A DNA stretch of 64,000 bases, from positions 1 to 64,000 of the forward strand of contig DATKEN010000132.1 in the NCBI GenBank assembly GCA_035512155.1. Reading direction: 5' to 3'. Under the pieces are notes generated by a model that saw only the letters and a list, made by a program, of their open reading frames with translations, made no database searches and had not been told where the DNA came from. Shown here in pieces: positions 34,435-42,814 of this stretch; the first letter of the stretch is position 1; the number at the start of each line of letters is the position of its first letter. The stretch is from JABCYV01 sp035512155. GTDB lineage: Bacteria; Acidobacteriota; Terriglobia; Terriglobales; Acidobacteriaceae. The position numbers and the translations under genes were made by a program.

Positions 34435-35211
34435 TTGGGAGTTGAAGCTGATCAGGAATTGAACCCTCGGACCAAACCTGCGGTAATCGGCGCGGCGCCC
34501 CAGGGGGCCGCTGACGCGGAATCGGCGGCGCGGGCTGTCCGCGATATGTTCACCGCGATCGCCCCGCGTTACGATCTGCTCAACCACCTTCTCTCTTTTA
34601 ATGTGGATCGTCTGTGGTGGCGAAAGACAGCGCGAAGCTTTTCCGACATCCTGGCCCGGCCTGAGGCGCGAGTTCTCGATCTGTGCTGTGGCACTGGTGA
34701 TATGACGTTTGCGTTGCGGCGCGAAGGGAGCGAGACGCCGACAATTCTGGGGACAGATTTCTCTCACGCCATGCTGCAGCGCGCAAGCGCGAAATCAGCC
34801 GGCACTTCGCTGCGCTGGGTAGAAGCGGACGCATTGCACCTGCCATTTCCCGACGCCCATTTCGAGTTGGTTACCTCGGCATTCGGCTTCCGCAATCTGG
34901 CGGACTACGATGCCGGATTGCGGGAGATCTTGCGCGTGCTACGCCCCGAAGGCGAGTGCGGAATTCTGGATTTCGGCGAGCCCGGCGGGGTTGTCGGGAA
35001 ACTCTACCGAATCTACTTCAGGCATGTACTGCCAAAAGTAGGGACGTTAATTTCTGGCGTCAAGGGACCGTACGCGTATCTGCCGGCCTCGGTGGAGCGT
35101 TTTCCCGACCCGAGCGAGATGCTAAGACGCATGCACCGGACTGGCTTCCGCGAAGTATCGTGGACACCCTATACCTTTGGGATTGCCGGACTGTATCGAG
35201 GAAAAAAGTAG
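34435..35211 (+). CDS. ubiE: UbiE/MenG demethylmenaquinone methyltransferase
   Basis: The protein has about 258 residues from TTG 34435; the true start may lie later, before AVRDMFTAIAPRYDLLNHLLSFNVDRLWWR, the conserved N-terminal motif. SAM-binding motif I is VLDLCCGTGDMTFAL. Further family blocks are ADALHLPFPDAHFELVTSAFGFRNLADYDAGLREILRVLRPEGECGILDFGEP and the C-terminal YLPASVERFPDPSEMLRRMHRTGF. It methylates demethylmenaquinone (and in some species demethylubiquinone) at the membrane surface. Acidobacteria generally use menaquinone, so the MenG role is the likelier one. It lies directly downstream of aroB. Confidence 0.93.
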   Translation: MGVEADQELNPRTKPAVIGAAPQGAADAESAARAVRDMFTAIAPRYDLLNHLLSFNVDRLWWRKTARSFSDILARPEARVLDLCCGTGDMTFALRREGSETPTILGTDFSHAMLQRASAKSAGTSLRWVEADALHLPFPDAHFELVTSAFGFRNLADYDAGLREILRVLRPEGECGILDFGEPGGVVGKLYRIYFRHVLPKVGTLISGVKGPYAYLPASVERFPDPSEMLRRMHRTGFREVSWTPYTFGIAGLYRGKK

Positions 35212-35276
35212 GTCCGAAAACACCGTAATCGCCGATCCGTGGGACGATTTGGGTGAGCTGGCGAGAAGGCCCGATC

Positions 35277-36032
35277 TTATGACTTAGCAGCGTTCTTCAG
35301 TAGATCCGCTAGATTCCGAATGTCGTCTCCACTCGCGTCTCCGATGACGAAGTAACGCAGGCCCTTGTCGCTCCATGATTGCAGATTGAACGATACGTGT
35401 CTGAGCGGTCCCGAAGCCTCCCGCAAAGCGGGGTTGACGGCCCCGTCCTGGAAAATAAAAACGGAAATCTCGTGCTTGCGTACCTGGTAGATCAATTGTG
35501 CTCCGGGGGTCTGTTCCAGATAGACAACGCGCCCGCCCAGCAATGTGAACTCGGAGTTGGACAATTCAGGCAAATTGAAGGTAAATGGAATCTTGCCTTG
35601 AAACCAGGGCTTCACGGTGTGACGGTCGGTGGAAACCACGTCTACTGGATTCGGGCTGGCGAGCGTGGCCACATGGAGGTCCGCGATTTCACTAAAGGCG
35701 TGCCGGCGCTCCAGTCGCTGATTCCCGACATAGTTCGCCAGCAGTCCTGCCACCAGCAACACCGCGATCGTTGATGCCGCGGTGAGCCAAACTCGAATCG
35801 GAGAGAAGCGCGGGCGGGCCGCAATTCTCCTTTGCACGCGGGCACGGAACTCGGCACTTGGAGCGTGGCGCTTGCCGGCGATTTGTACGGCTCGTTTGAG
35901 TTGCACCCGGCTGAGGATGTCCGCGGAGCAGGCAGGACAGCTTCGGACATGAAGGTCCACGGCCGATATCTCATCAGCGCGCAATTCGCCATCGAGATAA
36001 CTGTCAAGTTTCGCCGTGAAGTCGTCCGCCAT
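35277..36032 (-). CDS. Anti-sigma factor with zinc-finger (ZAS) domain
   Basis: The 251-residue protein begins with a ZAS-type domain: LDSYLDGEL and HVRSCPAC, a His-x3-Cys-x2-Cys zinc site. A membrane helix lies at about 80-102 (WLTAASTIAVLLVAGLLANYVG), and an extracytoplasmic domain follows (LLGGRVVYLEQTPGAQLIYQVRKHEISVFIFQDG) that resembles the DUF3379/RsgI-like sensor parts of acidobacterial anti-sigmas. It would hold the ECF sigma encoded immediately upstream at the membrane until an envelope signal arrives. The start is adjacent to the sigma stop (one-base spacing), indicating coupled translation. Confidence 0.88.
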   Translation of the reverse strand: MADDFTAKLDSYLDGELRADEISAVDLHVRSCPACSADILSRVQLKRAVQIAGKRHAPSAEFRARVQRRIAARPRFSPIRVWLTAASTIAVLLVAGLLANYVGNQRLERRHAFSEIADLHVATLASPNPVDVVSTDRHTVKPWFQGKIPFTFNLPELSNSEFTLLGGRVVYLEQTPGAQLIYQVRKHEISVFIFQDGAVNPALREASGPLRHVSFNLQSWSDKGLRYFVIGDASGDDIRNLADLLKNAAKS

Positions 36033-36569
36033 CTATCCTCCTTGCAGTTTCTGGCGCAGATTCTCGCGCAGTGCCTTCCGGGCGCGGGACAAGCGCGACA
36101 TGACCGTGCCGATCGGAATGGCGAGGGCCTCCCCGATTTCCTGGTAGGACATCTCTTCTACCTCGCAGAGCAGCAATACTTCGCGGAAGTGCAGCGGCAG
36201 ATCTTCGATTGCACCTTGTAGTAACTGCTGCTGCGAACGTTCGATAAAGATGGTCTCGGGAGTGTCGGGACCCGCTGGAACCTCGGGTGCGTCGTCGGCA
36301 TCGAGGGGCACGGTTGCCGTGGCTTTCAGCCCCGTACGCGAAGTGAGGAAAGTGTTTCGCAAGATGCGATAGATCCACGCCCGAAAATTGGTGCCGGGCT
36401 GGAATGAGGAGAATCCCTTCAAGGCCTTGACGTAAGTCTCCTGCACCAGATCTTCGGCTTCGCTCCGGTTCTGGGTGAGCCAGTGGGCGAAGTTGTAGAG
36501 CTGATCAAATAGCGGCATGGCCAGCTCTTCGAACGTCGCCGCGGTCAAGCGCTCTTCCGGCACCTCCAT
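36033..36569 (-). CDS. ECF-family RNA polymerase sigma factor
   Basis: The 178-residue protein shows sigma region 2 (LFDQLYNFAHWLTQNRSEAEDLVQETYVKALKGFSSFQPGTNFRAWIYRILRNTFL) and region 4 (AIEDLPLHFREVLLLCEVEEMSYQEIGEALAIPIGTVMSRLSRARKALRENL). An acidic linker separates them. It directs RNA polymerase to stress or envelope regulons. The partner anti-sigma is encoded immediately downstream. The likely autoregulated promoter would lie between 36570 and 36668. It is full length, unlike the sigma remnant at 11906-12073, and belongs to a different subgroup. Confidence 0.93.
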   Translation of the reverse strand: MEVPEERLTAATFEELAMPLFDQLYNFAHWLTQNRSEAEDLVQETYVKALKGFSSFQPGTNFRAWIYRILRNTFLTSRTGLKATATVPLDADDAPEVPAGPDTPETIFIERSQQQLLQGAIEDLPLHFREVLLLCEVEEMSYQEIGEALAIPIGTVMSRLSRARKALRENLRQKLQGG

Positions 36570-36668
36570 AGGGTAAACCAGCGGGACGCGATTTTATTCC
36601 TTCGCCGCCGCAAGTATCTGTAAGCCAATGAGTTTCAGGATCGGCCGCCCGATTGGCAGATTGACGGT

Positions 36669-37514
36669 TTAGGGCTGCTTCTTTTTATCGGTCTCTTCCT
36701 TCGAATCGTTAGCAGCGTTTGGGGGCCAGACCGGACTGGTCAGCTCAATCCGCCAAATCGGGCCACCCAGATAGAGTGGGCCTTCCGATTTGACGAAGGT
36801 TGGCGCCTCTCCCTGGAGAATCCAGATATGGGTGTCTGGCGGCTTCTTGCCAAGCAGCTGCGCCATGATTCCGGTGACGCCTCCAATCTCCACTTTGACG
36901 ACGTAGTGTGCTGCTTTGTGAGCAGACCCGGCTATCGAGAACGGTTCCTCGCCTTGGGAAGAGATGGCGAGCTTCACCAGCATAGGTTTAGGCGTCGCCG
37001 CCACCATGGAGACTTTCATCTCGGGTGCATCGGGCTGGATGTTCTTTAATGACGTGACGACCATTCCGTTGGATATGTCCGGCGGCAGCTTGAGATGGTC
37101 GGTTGTGACCTTCTCCTTGCCATCATCGGTGTAGCGGACTGTGACTTGTCCGGTCGAGACATCAGTTGAGACGTCTATCGGATGCGGGAATGTGGGGCCC
37201 TTTTGTATCAGGTGGTCGCTAATGAGTCGGAAGCTACCATGCTGAGAAAAAACTGCAGCCTCATCGTTTACCGATCCATCCTTAAAGTGAAAGATTACAT
37301 GGTTCGTGACCCGATCGCCGTGGGCTACTTGAATGCTGTCTCCAGCAGCAAGCGTCTCGCCTTCCAGCGTACGCAGTGCAAGAAAGCCGTGGAGCAAACC
37401 CTCGGTGTGGCGAACGGCCACTTTTTCTGCGGACAGCCCACCCGAGTGAAACAGAGCGGAAATCAGCAGGAGGGCGACCGACCGCAAGCGGAAACTGAAA
37501 CCGGCGTTCAACAC
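36669..37514 (-). CDS. Secreted protein of unknown function
   Basis: The protein has about 281 residues. GTG 37514 is chosen because a GGAGG lies five bases upstream; TTG 37526 would place that site inside the gene. A signal peptide (about 4-30) precedes a soluble, mostly beta protein. DSIQVAHGDRVTNHVIFHFKDGSVNDEAAVFSQHGSFRLISDHLIQKGPTFPHPIDV is a conserved-looking block like DUF-type envelope proteins that bind esters or lipids. The C-terminus is Lys/Pro rich. I do not recognise the family. It is transcribed toward the ECF sigma gene and starts downstream of the SDR gene, so it may end the PpiC-SDR transcript. Confidence 0.75.
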   Translation of the reverse strand: MLNAGFSFRLRSVALLLISALFHSGGLSAEKVAVRHTEGLLHGFLALRTLEGETLAAGDSIQVAHGDRVTNHVIFHFKDGSVNDEAAVFSQHGSFRLISDHLIQKGPTFPHPIDVSTDVSTGQVTVRYTDDGKEKVTTDHLKLPPDISNGMVVTSLKNIQPDAPEMKVSMVAATPKPMLVKLAISSQGEEPFSIAGSAHKAAHYVVKVEIGGVTGIMAQLLGKKPPDTHIWILQGEAPTFVKSEGPLYLGGPIWRIELTSPVWPPNAANDSKEETDKKKQP

Positions 37515-37540
37515 CGCTGCCTCCAATCTCGCACCCGATG

Positions 37541-38629
37541 CTAGCTTCCGGCAGATTGCTGCGCCGCGACCAGCGTGTCGGACGCAAAACAGTCGGCGAA
37601 CGCGTCCGCGATGGTGTAGCGGATCACATCCTCATAATTCGGTCCCAGGAATTTTTTTAAGCGGTCCGTATTCATGATGTATTCGCCCATCATGTAGGGC
37701 ATCGCGTCGGGCGGCATGGCCGAAATCCCCGACTTCCACAAAAACCGCAACACAAGATGAAACGCGGCGCGGCCGGGCACGCGCACGAGTTTGGCATGGG
37801 CGATCTCAATGCATTGCGCGAAGGTCAGAGGTTCGCCGCGACCGGCGACGTTGAGGATAGTCAGACGCTGCGATTCCGGCTCGGTCTTGCGGAGGATGTG
37901 AGCGATCACACGGGCCACGTCGTCCACATGCACAAATTGGATGCGGTTTTTCAGATACTGTTCCCCGTAGGGCAACATGCAAGGCAGGCGCTTACCTTGG
38001 CTGCGCATTTTGGCCGCCCGCTCGCTGCGACCGTTGGTCGTGCCGCGGAAGGCTCCGACCATGTAATTATCGATGCTGGCTCCCGCGAAAATGTGCGGTC
38101 GCAGCATATACGCGCTGCAGCCACGCAACGCCGGCGCCCTCTGCTGCACCACCCTATCGCATTCCATTTTGTGAATCGCATAGGGCAGGGTGTGGGCGGC
38201 GAGTGCGAAATCTTCGGTCACCGGCTGCGGAAGCTGAGGACCGTAGGCGGCGACGCTACTGGGAAAAATAAACTTCTGCACTACGCTTTCGTCGCGATTG
38301 GCTTCTGTAACCGCCTCCATGACGCGCGCGGTTCCGGCCACATTAATCTGCCACATGCGGTCAAGGTCGAGCACGCCAGTACGCACTGGATCCAGCACAA
38401 ACGCGAGATGGATCAGCGCTACAGCTCGGGATTCTCGCAAGAGAAGGTATAGCGATCGACAAGACTCCTCTTGACCAAGATCCAGGCGCTCGAAGCGCAT
38501 GGGAGAATCCGTCTTGGGCGAATTGAGGTCCACTCCAATCACGCTAAAATCCGCTAGGTGCGGCAAAAGACGAAGCCCAAGATTGCCCGCGACTCCGGTG
38601 ACCACAACGGTGGGTTTGGTATCACCCAT
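37541..38629 (-). CDS. Extended-SDR NAD-dependent epimerase/dehydratase
   Basis: The 362-residue protein has the nucleotide-binding motif VVTGVAGNLG at the N-terminus, the Asp of the second strand (GVDLNS), the catalytic YAIHK (Tyr-x3-Lys), and FPSSVAAYG, the SDR Ser motif. The C-terminal substrate part (IQFVHVDDVARVIAHIL, LNVAGRGEPLTFAQCI) is typical of sugar-nucleotide epimerases. The substrate is unknown. Its ATG overlaps the stop of the PpiC-like gene as TAATG, so the two are translated together, which suggests an envelope-polysaccharide or cell-surface role. Confidence 0.88.
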   Translation of the reverse strand: MGDTKPTVVVTGVAGNLGLRLLPHLADFSVIGVDLNSPKTDSPMRFERLDLGQEESCRSLYLLLRESRAVALIHLAFVLDPVRTGVLDLDRMWQINVAGTARVMEAVTEANRDESVVQKFIFPSSVAAYGPQLPQPVTEDFALAAHTLPYAIHKMECDRVVQQRAPALRGCSAYMLRPHIFAGASIDNYMVGAFRGTTNGRSERAAKMRSQGKRLPCMLPYGEQYLKNRIQFVHVDDVARVIAHILRKTEPESQRLTILNVAGRGEPLTFAQCIEIAHAKLVRVPGRAAFHLVLRFLWKSGISAMPPDAMPYMMGEYIMNTDRLKKFLGPNYEDVIRYTIADAFADCFASDTLVAAQQSAGS

Positions 38630-39720
38630 TACTTGGGTCCGAGTGTAGGAGGCGTGGCCGGCGGCTTGGCGTCCCCACGCGGCATGGTCATTCCCGGAGT
38701 GGCATTGGGAGTGGGAAAGTACTTGTCGTCCAGTGTTGCTGTAGAAGCCTGCTGCAGAGCCTGCCGGGACTCCTGCAAGCGCTGCGACCGAAGTGCGCCA
38801 AGGATTTCGTCATGCGCTTTAGTCACGGCGATGGTGTCCTTGTCCGTGATCTTGTACACGAAATAGCCAGTCGGACTCGAAAGCAGCGGCGAAACCTCGT
38901 TCGAGTGAAGGTCCATGACTGAAGCCTGGTCGGGAGGCAGACCGGTACGCCGGACTTTGCTCATTTTCGTGCTGGGCGCCTTGCCCTTCTGTCCGGCCGC
39001 CGTGAAAGCCTCAGCTTGCAGCTTGTCGAAGTCTTCCCCGGCTGCAGCGCGGACACGAAGGGCTTCGGCTTCCTTCTTCATCGCGTCGTCGGCATCCTGC
39101 TGGCGCTTCTTGGTCTCCGCATCCGTTAACTTCACTGTGGAAGGCACCAGTAGTTTGCTGTGGGGAACATAAAGGCGCTGCAGGTCCGCTTCCTGATAAA
39201 CGTCAATGTGTTTGCGATAGTAGTCCTCGATGTCGGCATCCGGAACCTGGGACGCCTTCTCTTGCATATCGCGATCCAACAGCTGAGCCAGTACGCTTGT
39301 CCGCTGCACCTTCATGTTTTCCTCGAATTTCGGGCCCTGATCCAGGCCTATTTCGTGGGCTTTGTGGGCCATGGCAAGCATGGAGGCATAACGAGTCGCA
39401 AGCTGTCGGCGTGCGTAAGGTGGCGCAGTCGGCGCAACTGCATCCACCAGCTTTTCGAATTCAGCGCGTGTGATCACGGTTTTGCAATCTGATGAATTGG
39501 CCTTCTCGGTGGAGGGATTGTCGCACATTCCCTGGATTGTGATGACAGGAGCGTCGGGTGGAACCGTCGCGGTCTCAGACGCCTTGGTATCGGGACTTAC
39601 CCCTTGAGCTGCCCCGCCGGCAGCGGCAGGATTCTGCTGAGGCGCCACTGGCGACGAATTTGCTGCTTGTCCCCAGGCAAAAGCGCCAAGCAACAAACAT
39701 ACCAATCCACGATGAATCAT
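38629..39720 (-). CDS. Periplasmic PpiC/SurA-type peptidyl-prolyl isomerase
   Basis: The 363-residue protein has a signal peptide (about 1-20) and an Ala/Pro-rich linker. A SurA-N-like helical domain follows (TRAEFEKLVDAVAPTAPPYARRQLATRYASMLAMAHKAHEIGLDQ, and DIEDYYRKHIDVYQEADLQRLYVP). A parvulin-like domain lies at about 170-310 (AAAGEDFDKLQAEAF, VMDLHSNEVSPLLSSPTGYFVYKI, with the catalytic region around GYFVYKITDKD). It probably assists folding of exported proteins. It is the first gene of the PpiC-SDR pair. Confidence 0.88.
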   Translation of the reverse strand: MIHRGLVCLLLGAFAWGQAANSSPVAPQQNPAAAGGAAQGVSPDTKASETATVPPDAPVITIQGMCDNPSTEKANSSDCKTVITRAEFEKLVDAVAPTAPPYARRQLATRYASMLAMAHKAHEIGLDQGPKFEENMKVQRTSVLAQLLDRDMQEKASQVPDADIEDYYRKHIDVYQEADLQRLYVPHSKLLVPSTVKLTDAETKKRQQDADDAMKKEAEALRVRAAAGEDFDKLQAEAFTAAGQKGKAPSTKMSKVRRTGLPPDQASVMDLHSNEVSPLLSSPTGYFVYKITDKDTIAVTKAHDEILGALRSQRLQESRQALQQASTATLDDKYFPTPNATPGMTMPRGDAKPPATPPTLGPK

Positions 39721-39775
39721 AAGTAAGTATTCCTCCAGGAAAGATGGAACGTGTAATGGAAAATCCTAGCACAGT

Positions 39776-39806
39776 GGGAGCTGTCAGCCATCGGCTATCA
39801 GCTCCC
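39776..39806. repeat. Intergenic hairpin repeat
   Basis: GGGAGCTGTCAGCC-ATC-GGCTATCAGCTCCC folds with 12 of 14 pairs. This AGCTGTCAGCC-type palindrome sits between the divergent PpiC and CDF genes, away from any coding region. It looks like a dispersed non-coding repeat. Confidence 0.5.
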
Positions 39807-39902
39807 ATGCGGGACTCAAAGGCAGGTGAACTTTCCAGCCCAAGGCTCTGCAGGTGGAATAGAACAGTTTGGCAGACCTGAGGAGCCGCTGGGAGGAGTG
39901 CC

Positions 39903-41378
39903 GTGTTTCAACTTGGCGGGAACGTGCCGGGCGGCGATAATGCGGCCATGGCGGAAGCGCCCGCGGTCTATAGTTCGGAGTCGATGCGCGCGGAGAAGCG
40001 CGCGGTCGCAGGCAGCTCCGTCCTGGCTGCGATTGCCATCACGGCGCTGAAGACCCTAGTGGGCGTTACCACTGGCAGCTTGGGCATTCTGTCGGAAGCG
40101 GCCCATTCGGCGCTTGATCTGATTGCCGCCACCATCACCTTGTTTTCGGTTCGCGTTTCTGACAAACCTGCCGACGCCGAACACCAATATGGGCACGGTA
40201 AGGTAGAGAATTTCTCGGCCTTCCTCGAGACCGGTTTACTGTTGCTGACCTGCATCTGGATTGTCTATGAAGCGGTGAGTCGGCTGTTTTTTCGTCGGGT
40301 GGAAATTGAGCCCACTATCCCCGCATTCGTGGTCATGTTCTTTTCCATGGGCGTGGACTTCTGGCGTTCGCGCGCTTTGGGGAGAATAGCAGCCAAATAC
40401 GACAGCCAGGCCCTTGAAGCCGATGCGCTGCACTTCTCCACCGACATTTTGTCCAGTGGCGTGGTGGCGTTGGGATTGCTTCTGGTGCTGCTGGGGCGGG
40501 GATTCGGTATTGGATGGCTGCGCGACGCTGATCCCATTGCGGCCCTCTTCGTCGCCGGCGTAGTCGTCTACGTGAGCTGGAGACTAGCCCGTCGGACTAT
40601 CGATGCCTTGCTCGACGCCGCACCTGCCGGGGTACGGAGCAGAATCATTTCCGCAGTGTCAAGAGTTGACGGGTTGCTCGAAGTGGATCGGGTGCGCATT
40701 CGACGCGCTGGCAACCGTTACTTTGCCGACCTCTCGATCGGACTGTCGCGCAACGTTACCTTCCAACGCTCAGAACAGGTGGCCGACGCAGTGACCGATG
40801 CAGTACATAACGTCCTTCCCGACGCCGACGTCGTGGTGCACTCCGTGCCGCGCGCGGTGAATACGGAGAATATTTTTGACCGCGTCCGGGCCGTGGCCAC
40901 GCGCAATAACTTGAACGTGCATGATGTGAGCGTCCAAGACTTGAGAGGAAACTTGCATGTCGAGCAGCACCTCGAACTGGACGAACGGCTCAGCCTGAAG
41001 GACGCTCATGACCGCGTTACCGTGCTCGAAACCGAAATCCGCCGTGACGTCCCAGAGATTTCCTCCATACTGACCCACATCGAAAGTGAGCCCGCAACCA
41101 TTGAGCCTGGCGATGAGATGGTGCGCGACGCCAGGCTGGAGAAGCGCTTAAAGGCCATCGCCGCCGAGTTCCCGGAGATTCTCGACATGCACGATGTTCA
41201 GATCAAGCGGGTACGCGGACGCCTGTACGTTTCCTGCCACTGCACCATGGCCGACGATCTCCCGCTAACCCGAGTGCACGATATTTCGACCCAGTTAGAA
41301 ATCCGCTTCAAGCAGGCAGCGCCAGAACTGTTCCGCGTGCTGATCCACCCCGAGCCGAGAACGGATAACAGGAGATAG
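39903..41378 (+). CDS. Cation diffusion facilitator with tandem C-terminal ZT-dimer domains
   Basis: The 491-residue protein starts at GTG 39903, chosen because GGGAGGAG lies five bases upstream; ATG 39948 is also possible. Six membrane helices span about 40-220 with ISEAAHSALDLIAATI (metal site), AEHQYGHGKVENF and EADALHFSTDILSSGVV. The C-terminal region is unusually long and seems to hold three ferredoxin-like ZT-dimer modules (about 225-310, 315-395, 405-488), against one in most CDF proteins. It would export Zn, Fe, Mn or Co in exchange for protons. OsmC follows after one base. Confidence 0.91.
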   Translation: MFQLGGNVPGGDNAAMAEAPAVYSSESMRAEKRAVAGSSVLAAIAITALKTLVGVTTGSLGILSEAAHSALDLIAATITLFSVRVSDKPADAEHQYGHGKVENFSAFLETGLLLLTCIWIVYEAVSRLFFRRVEIEPTIPAFVVMFFSMGVDFWRSRALGRIAAKYDSQALEADALHFSTDILSSGVVALGLLLVLLGRGFGIGWLRDADPIAALFVAGVVVYVSWRLARRTIDALLDAAPAGVRSRIISAVSRVDGLLEVDRVRIRRAGNRYFADLSIGLSRNVTFQRSEQVADAVTDAVHNVLPDADVVVHSVPRAVNTENIFDRVRAVATRNNLNVHDVSVQDLRGNLHVEQHLELDERLSLKDAHDRVTVLETEIRRDVPEISSILTHIESEPATIEPGDEMVRDARLEKRLKAIAAEFPEILDMHDVQIKRVRGRLYVSCHCTMADDLPLTRVHDISTQLEIRFKQAAPELFRVLIHPEPRTDNRR

Positions 41379-41379
41379 C

Positions 41380-41781
41380 ATGACCAGGGCCAAAGCTACT
41401 TGGATCGATAAGACCCGCTTCACAGGTATTTCCGACAGCGGCCACTCGATCGTGGTCGACGGCGACAAAAAGGCGGGCAACAGCCCTATGGAACTGGTGC
41501 TGATCGGTCTATGCGGGTGCACTGGCTACGATGTCGCCAGCATATTAGGAAAAAAAAGGGAGCCGTTCACCAGCCTGGAAGTTCGGGCTGAGGCGCAGCG
41601 CGCCGTTAGTCCGCCATCCGTCTATACTGAAATTAAATTGATTTATCAAGTAGGGGGACACGTCTCTCACAAAGCCGTCGAGGATGCCGTGCACCTTTCC
41701 AAGGAGAAATACTGCTCGGTTTCAGCGATGTTGGAGAAGACGGCAAAAATCAGCTTTGAAATCGAATACGTGGAAGGATGA
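41380..41781 (+). CDS. OsmC-family peroxiredoxin
   Basis: The 133-residue protein has the OsmC fold. Peroxidatic and resolving cysteines lie in GLCGCTGYDVASIL and KYCSVSAML, SGHSIVVDGDKKAGNSPMELVLIG is the central region, and the EIKLIYQVGG strand follows. It reduces organic hydroperoxides. The ATG lies one base after the CDF stop with GGAGATAG as ribosome site, so the genes are coupled. That links metal efflux and peroxide defence. Confidence 0.92.
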   Translation: MTRAKATWIDKTRFTGISDSGHSIVVDGDKKAGNSPMELVLIGLCGCTGYDVASILGKKREPFTSLEVRAEAQRAVSPPSVYTEIKLIYQVGGHVSHKAVEDAVHLSKEKYCSVSAMLEKTAKISFEIEYVEG

Positions 41782-41808
41782 TCGCAGCTGCACGCCAGCA
41801 AACCGAAA

Positions 41809-42768
41809 TTGGATATCGACCATCGCCAACCTCTCCGGGGATATCTTTACATTGCCACCGCCACGTTTTTTTGGGGCGTAGCAGCCACTCTGGGCCGGGC
41901 TGCCTTCACTGGCCGCCTGCCCGGCCTGCAGGCGCTACATTCCATTGATCCCGTGATTCTGTCCCAGAGCCGCACTACGTTTTCCTTCCTCATATTTCTG
42001 CCTGTGCTCGCCCTATACCGCGGTTGGCACCGCCTGCGCCTTCCCCCCGCCGATGTAGGGAAGATCTTTCTGTTGGGAACCCTGGGAGTAGCCGCGTCCA
42101 ATTACTTTTACTATCTGGCCATCCAGCGGACGAACGTAGCCACCGCCATCATCCTGCAGTACACGGCGCCGGTCTGGGTTTTGCTGTACAGCGTGGCGCG
42201 GGGATTGCAACGCCCTACGCAGCAGCGAGTGGCAGCCGTTGGATTAGCGCTTGCGGGGATCGCGATGGTGATCGGCGTCGTGGGTTCGGGTGGGTTCCGT
42301 CTGGATGCAGTCGGCGTCATCGCCTCTTTGCTGGCGGCATTCTCCTTCGCCTTTTACAACATTGGAGGGCACAACATTCTCGCTCGTTACGACCGCTGGA
42401 CAGTGCTCCTGTACGCGACCTTTAGCGCATCCCTTTTTTGGATAGTAAAAAATCCGCCGTGGAAGGTCGCTGCAGCACATTATTCAGGCGGCCAGTGGCT
42501 GTTCCTGATCGTGTTCTCAATGCTCTCCGTGCTGGTGCCGTTCTCATTTTATTTTGCTGGCTTGCAACATCTCGAGCCCACACGTGCCATCGTTGTCAGC
42601 TGTCTGGAGCCGGTTTTCTCCATCGTGATCGCCGCCGTGGCGCTGGGAGAAATCATGCGCCCGCTGCAAACGGTTGGAATTCTAATGGTTTTGGCGGCGA
42701 TTATCGTTGTGCAGTTGCCGGATCGGAAGTCACCAGAGCGAGTGACCGTAGTCGAACCCATCGAGTAA
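41809..42768 (+). CDS. EamA/DMT-superfamily transporter
   Basis: The 319-residue protein starts at TTG 41809. It has ten predicted membrane helices in two EamA halves (YLYIATATFFWGVAATLGRAAF, YFYYLAIQRTNVATAIILQYTAPVWVLLYSV, and a repeat with FAGLQHLEPTRAIVVSCLEPVFSIVIAAVALGE). Members export amino acids or other small metabolites. It follows OsmC by 27 bases and is probably the last gene of the CDF-OsmC unit. The substrate is unknown. Confidence 0.9.
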   Translation: MDIDHRQPLRGYLYIATATFFWGVAATLGRAAFTGRLPGLQALHSIDPVILSQSRTTFSFLIFLPVLALYRGWHRLRLPPADVGKIFLLGTLGVAASNYFYYLAIQRTNVATAIILQYTAPVWVLLYSVARGLQRPTQQRVAAVGLALAGIAMVIGVVGSGGFRLDAVGVIASLLAAFSFAFYNIGGHNILARYDRWTVLLYATFSASLFWIVKNPPWKVAAAHYSGGQWLFLIVFSMLSVLVPFSFYFAGLQHLEPTRAIVVSCLEPVFSIVIAAVALGEIMRPLQTVGILMVLAAIIVVQLPDRKSPERVTVVEPIE

Positions 42769-42814
42769 CGTTGGACGTTCTGGGCCGAAGACTTTTTGCT
42801 GCTGTCCAACGTCG

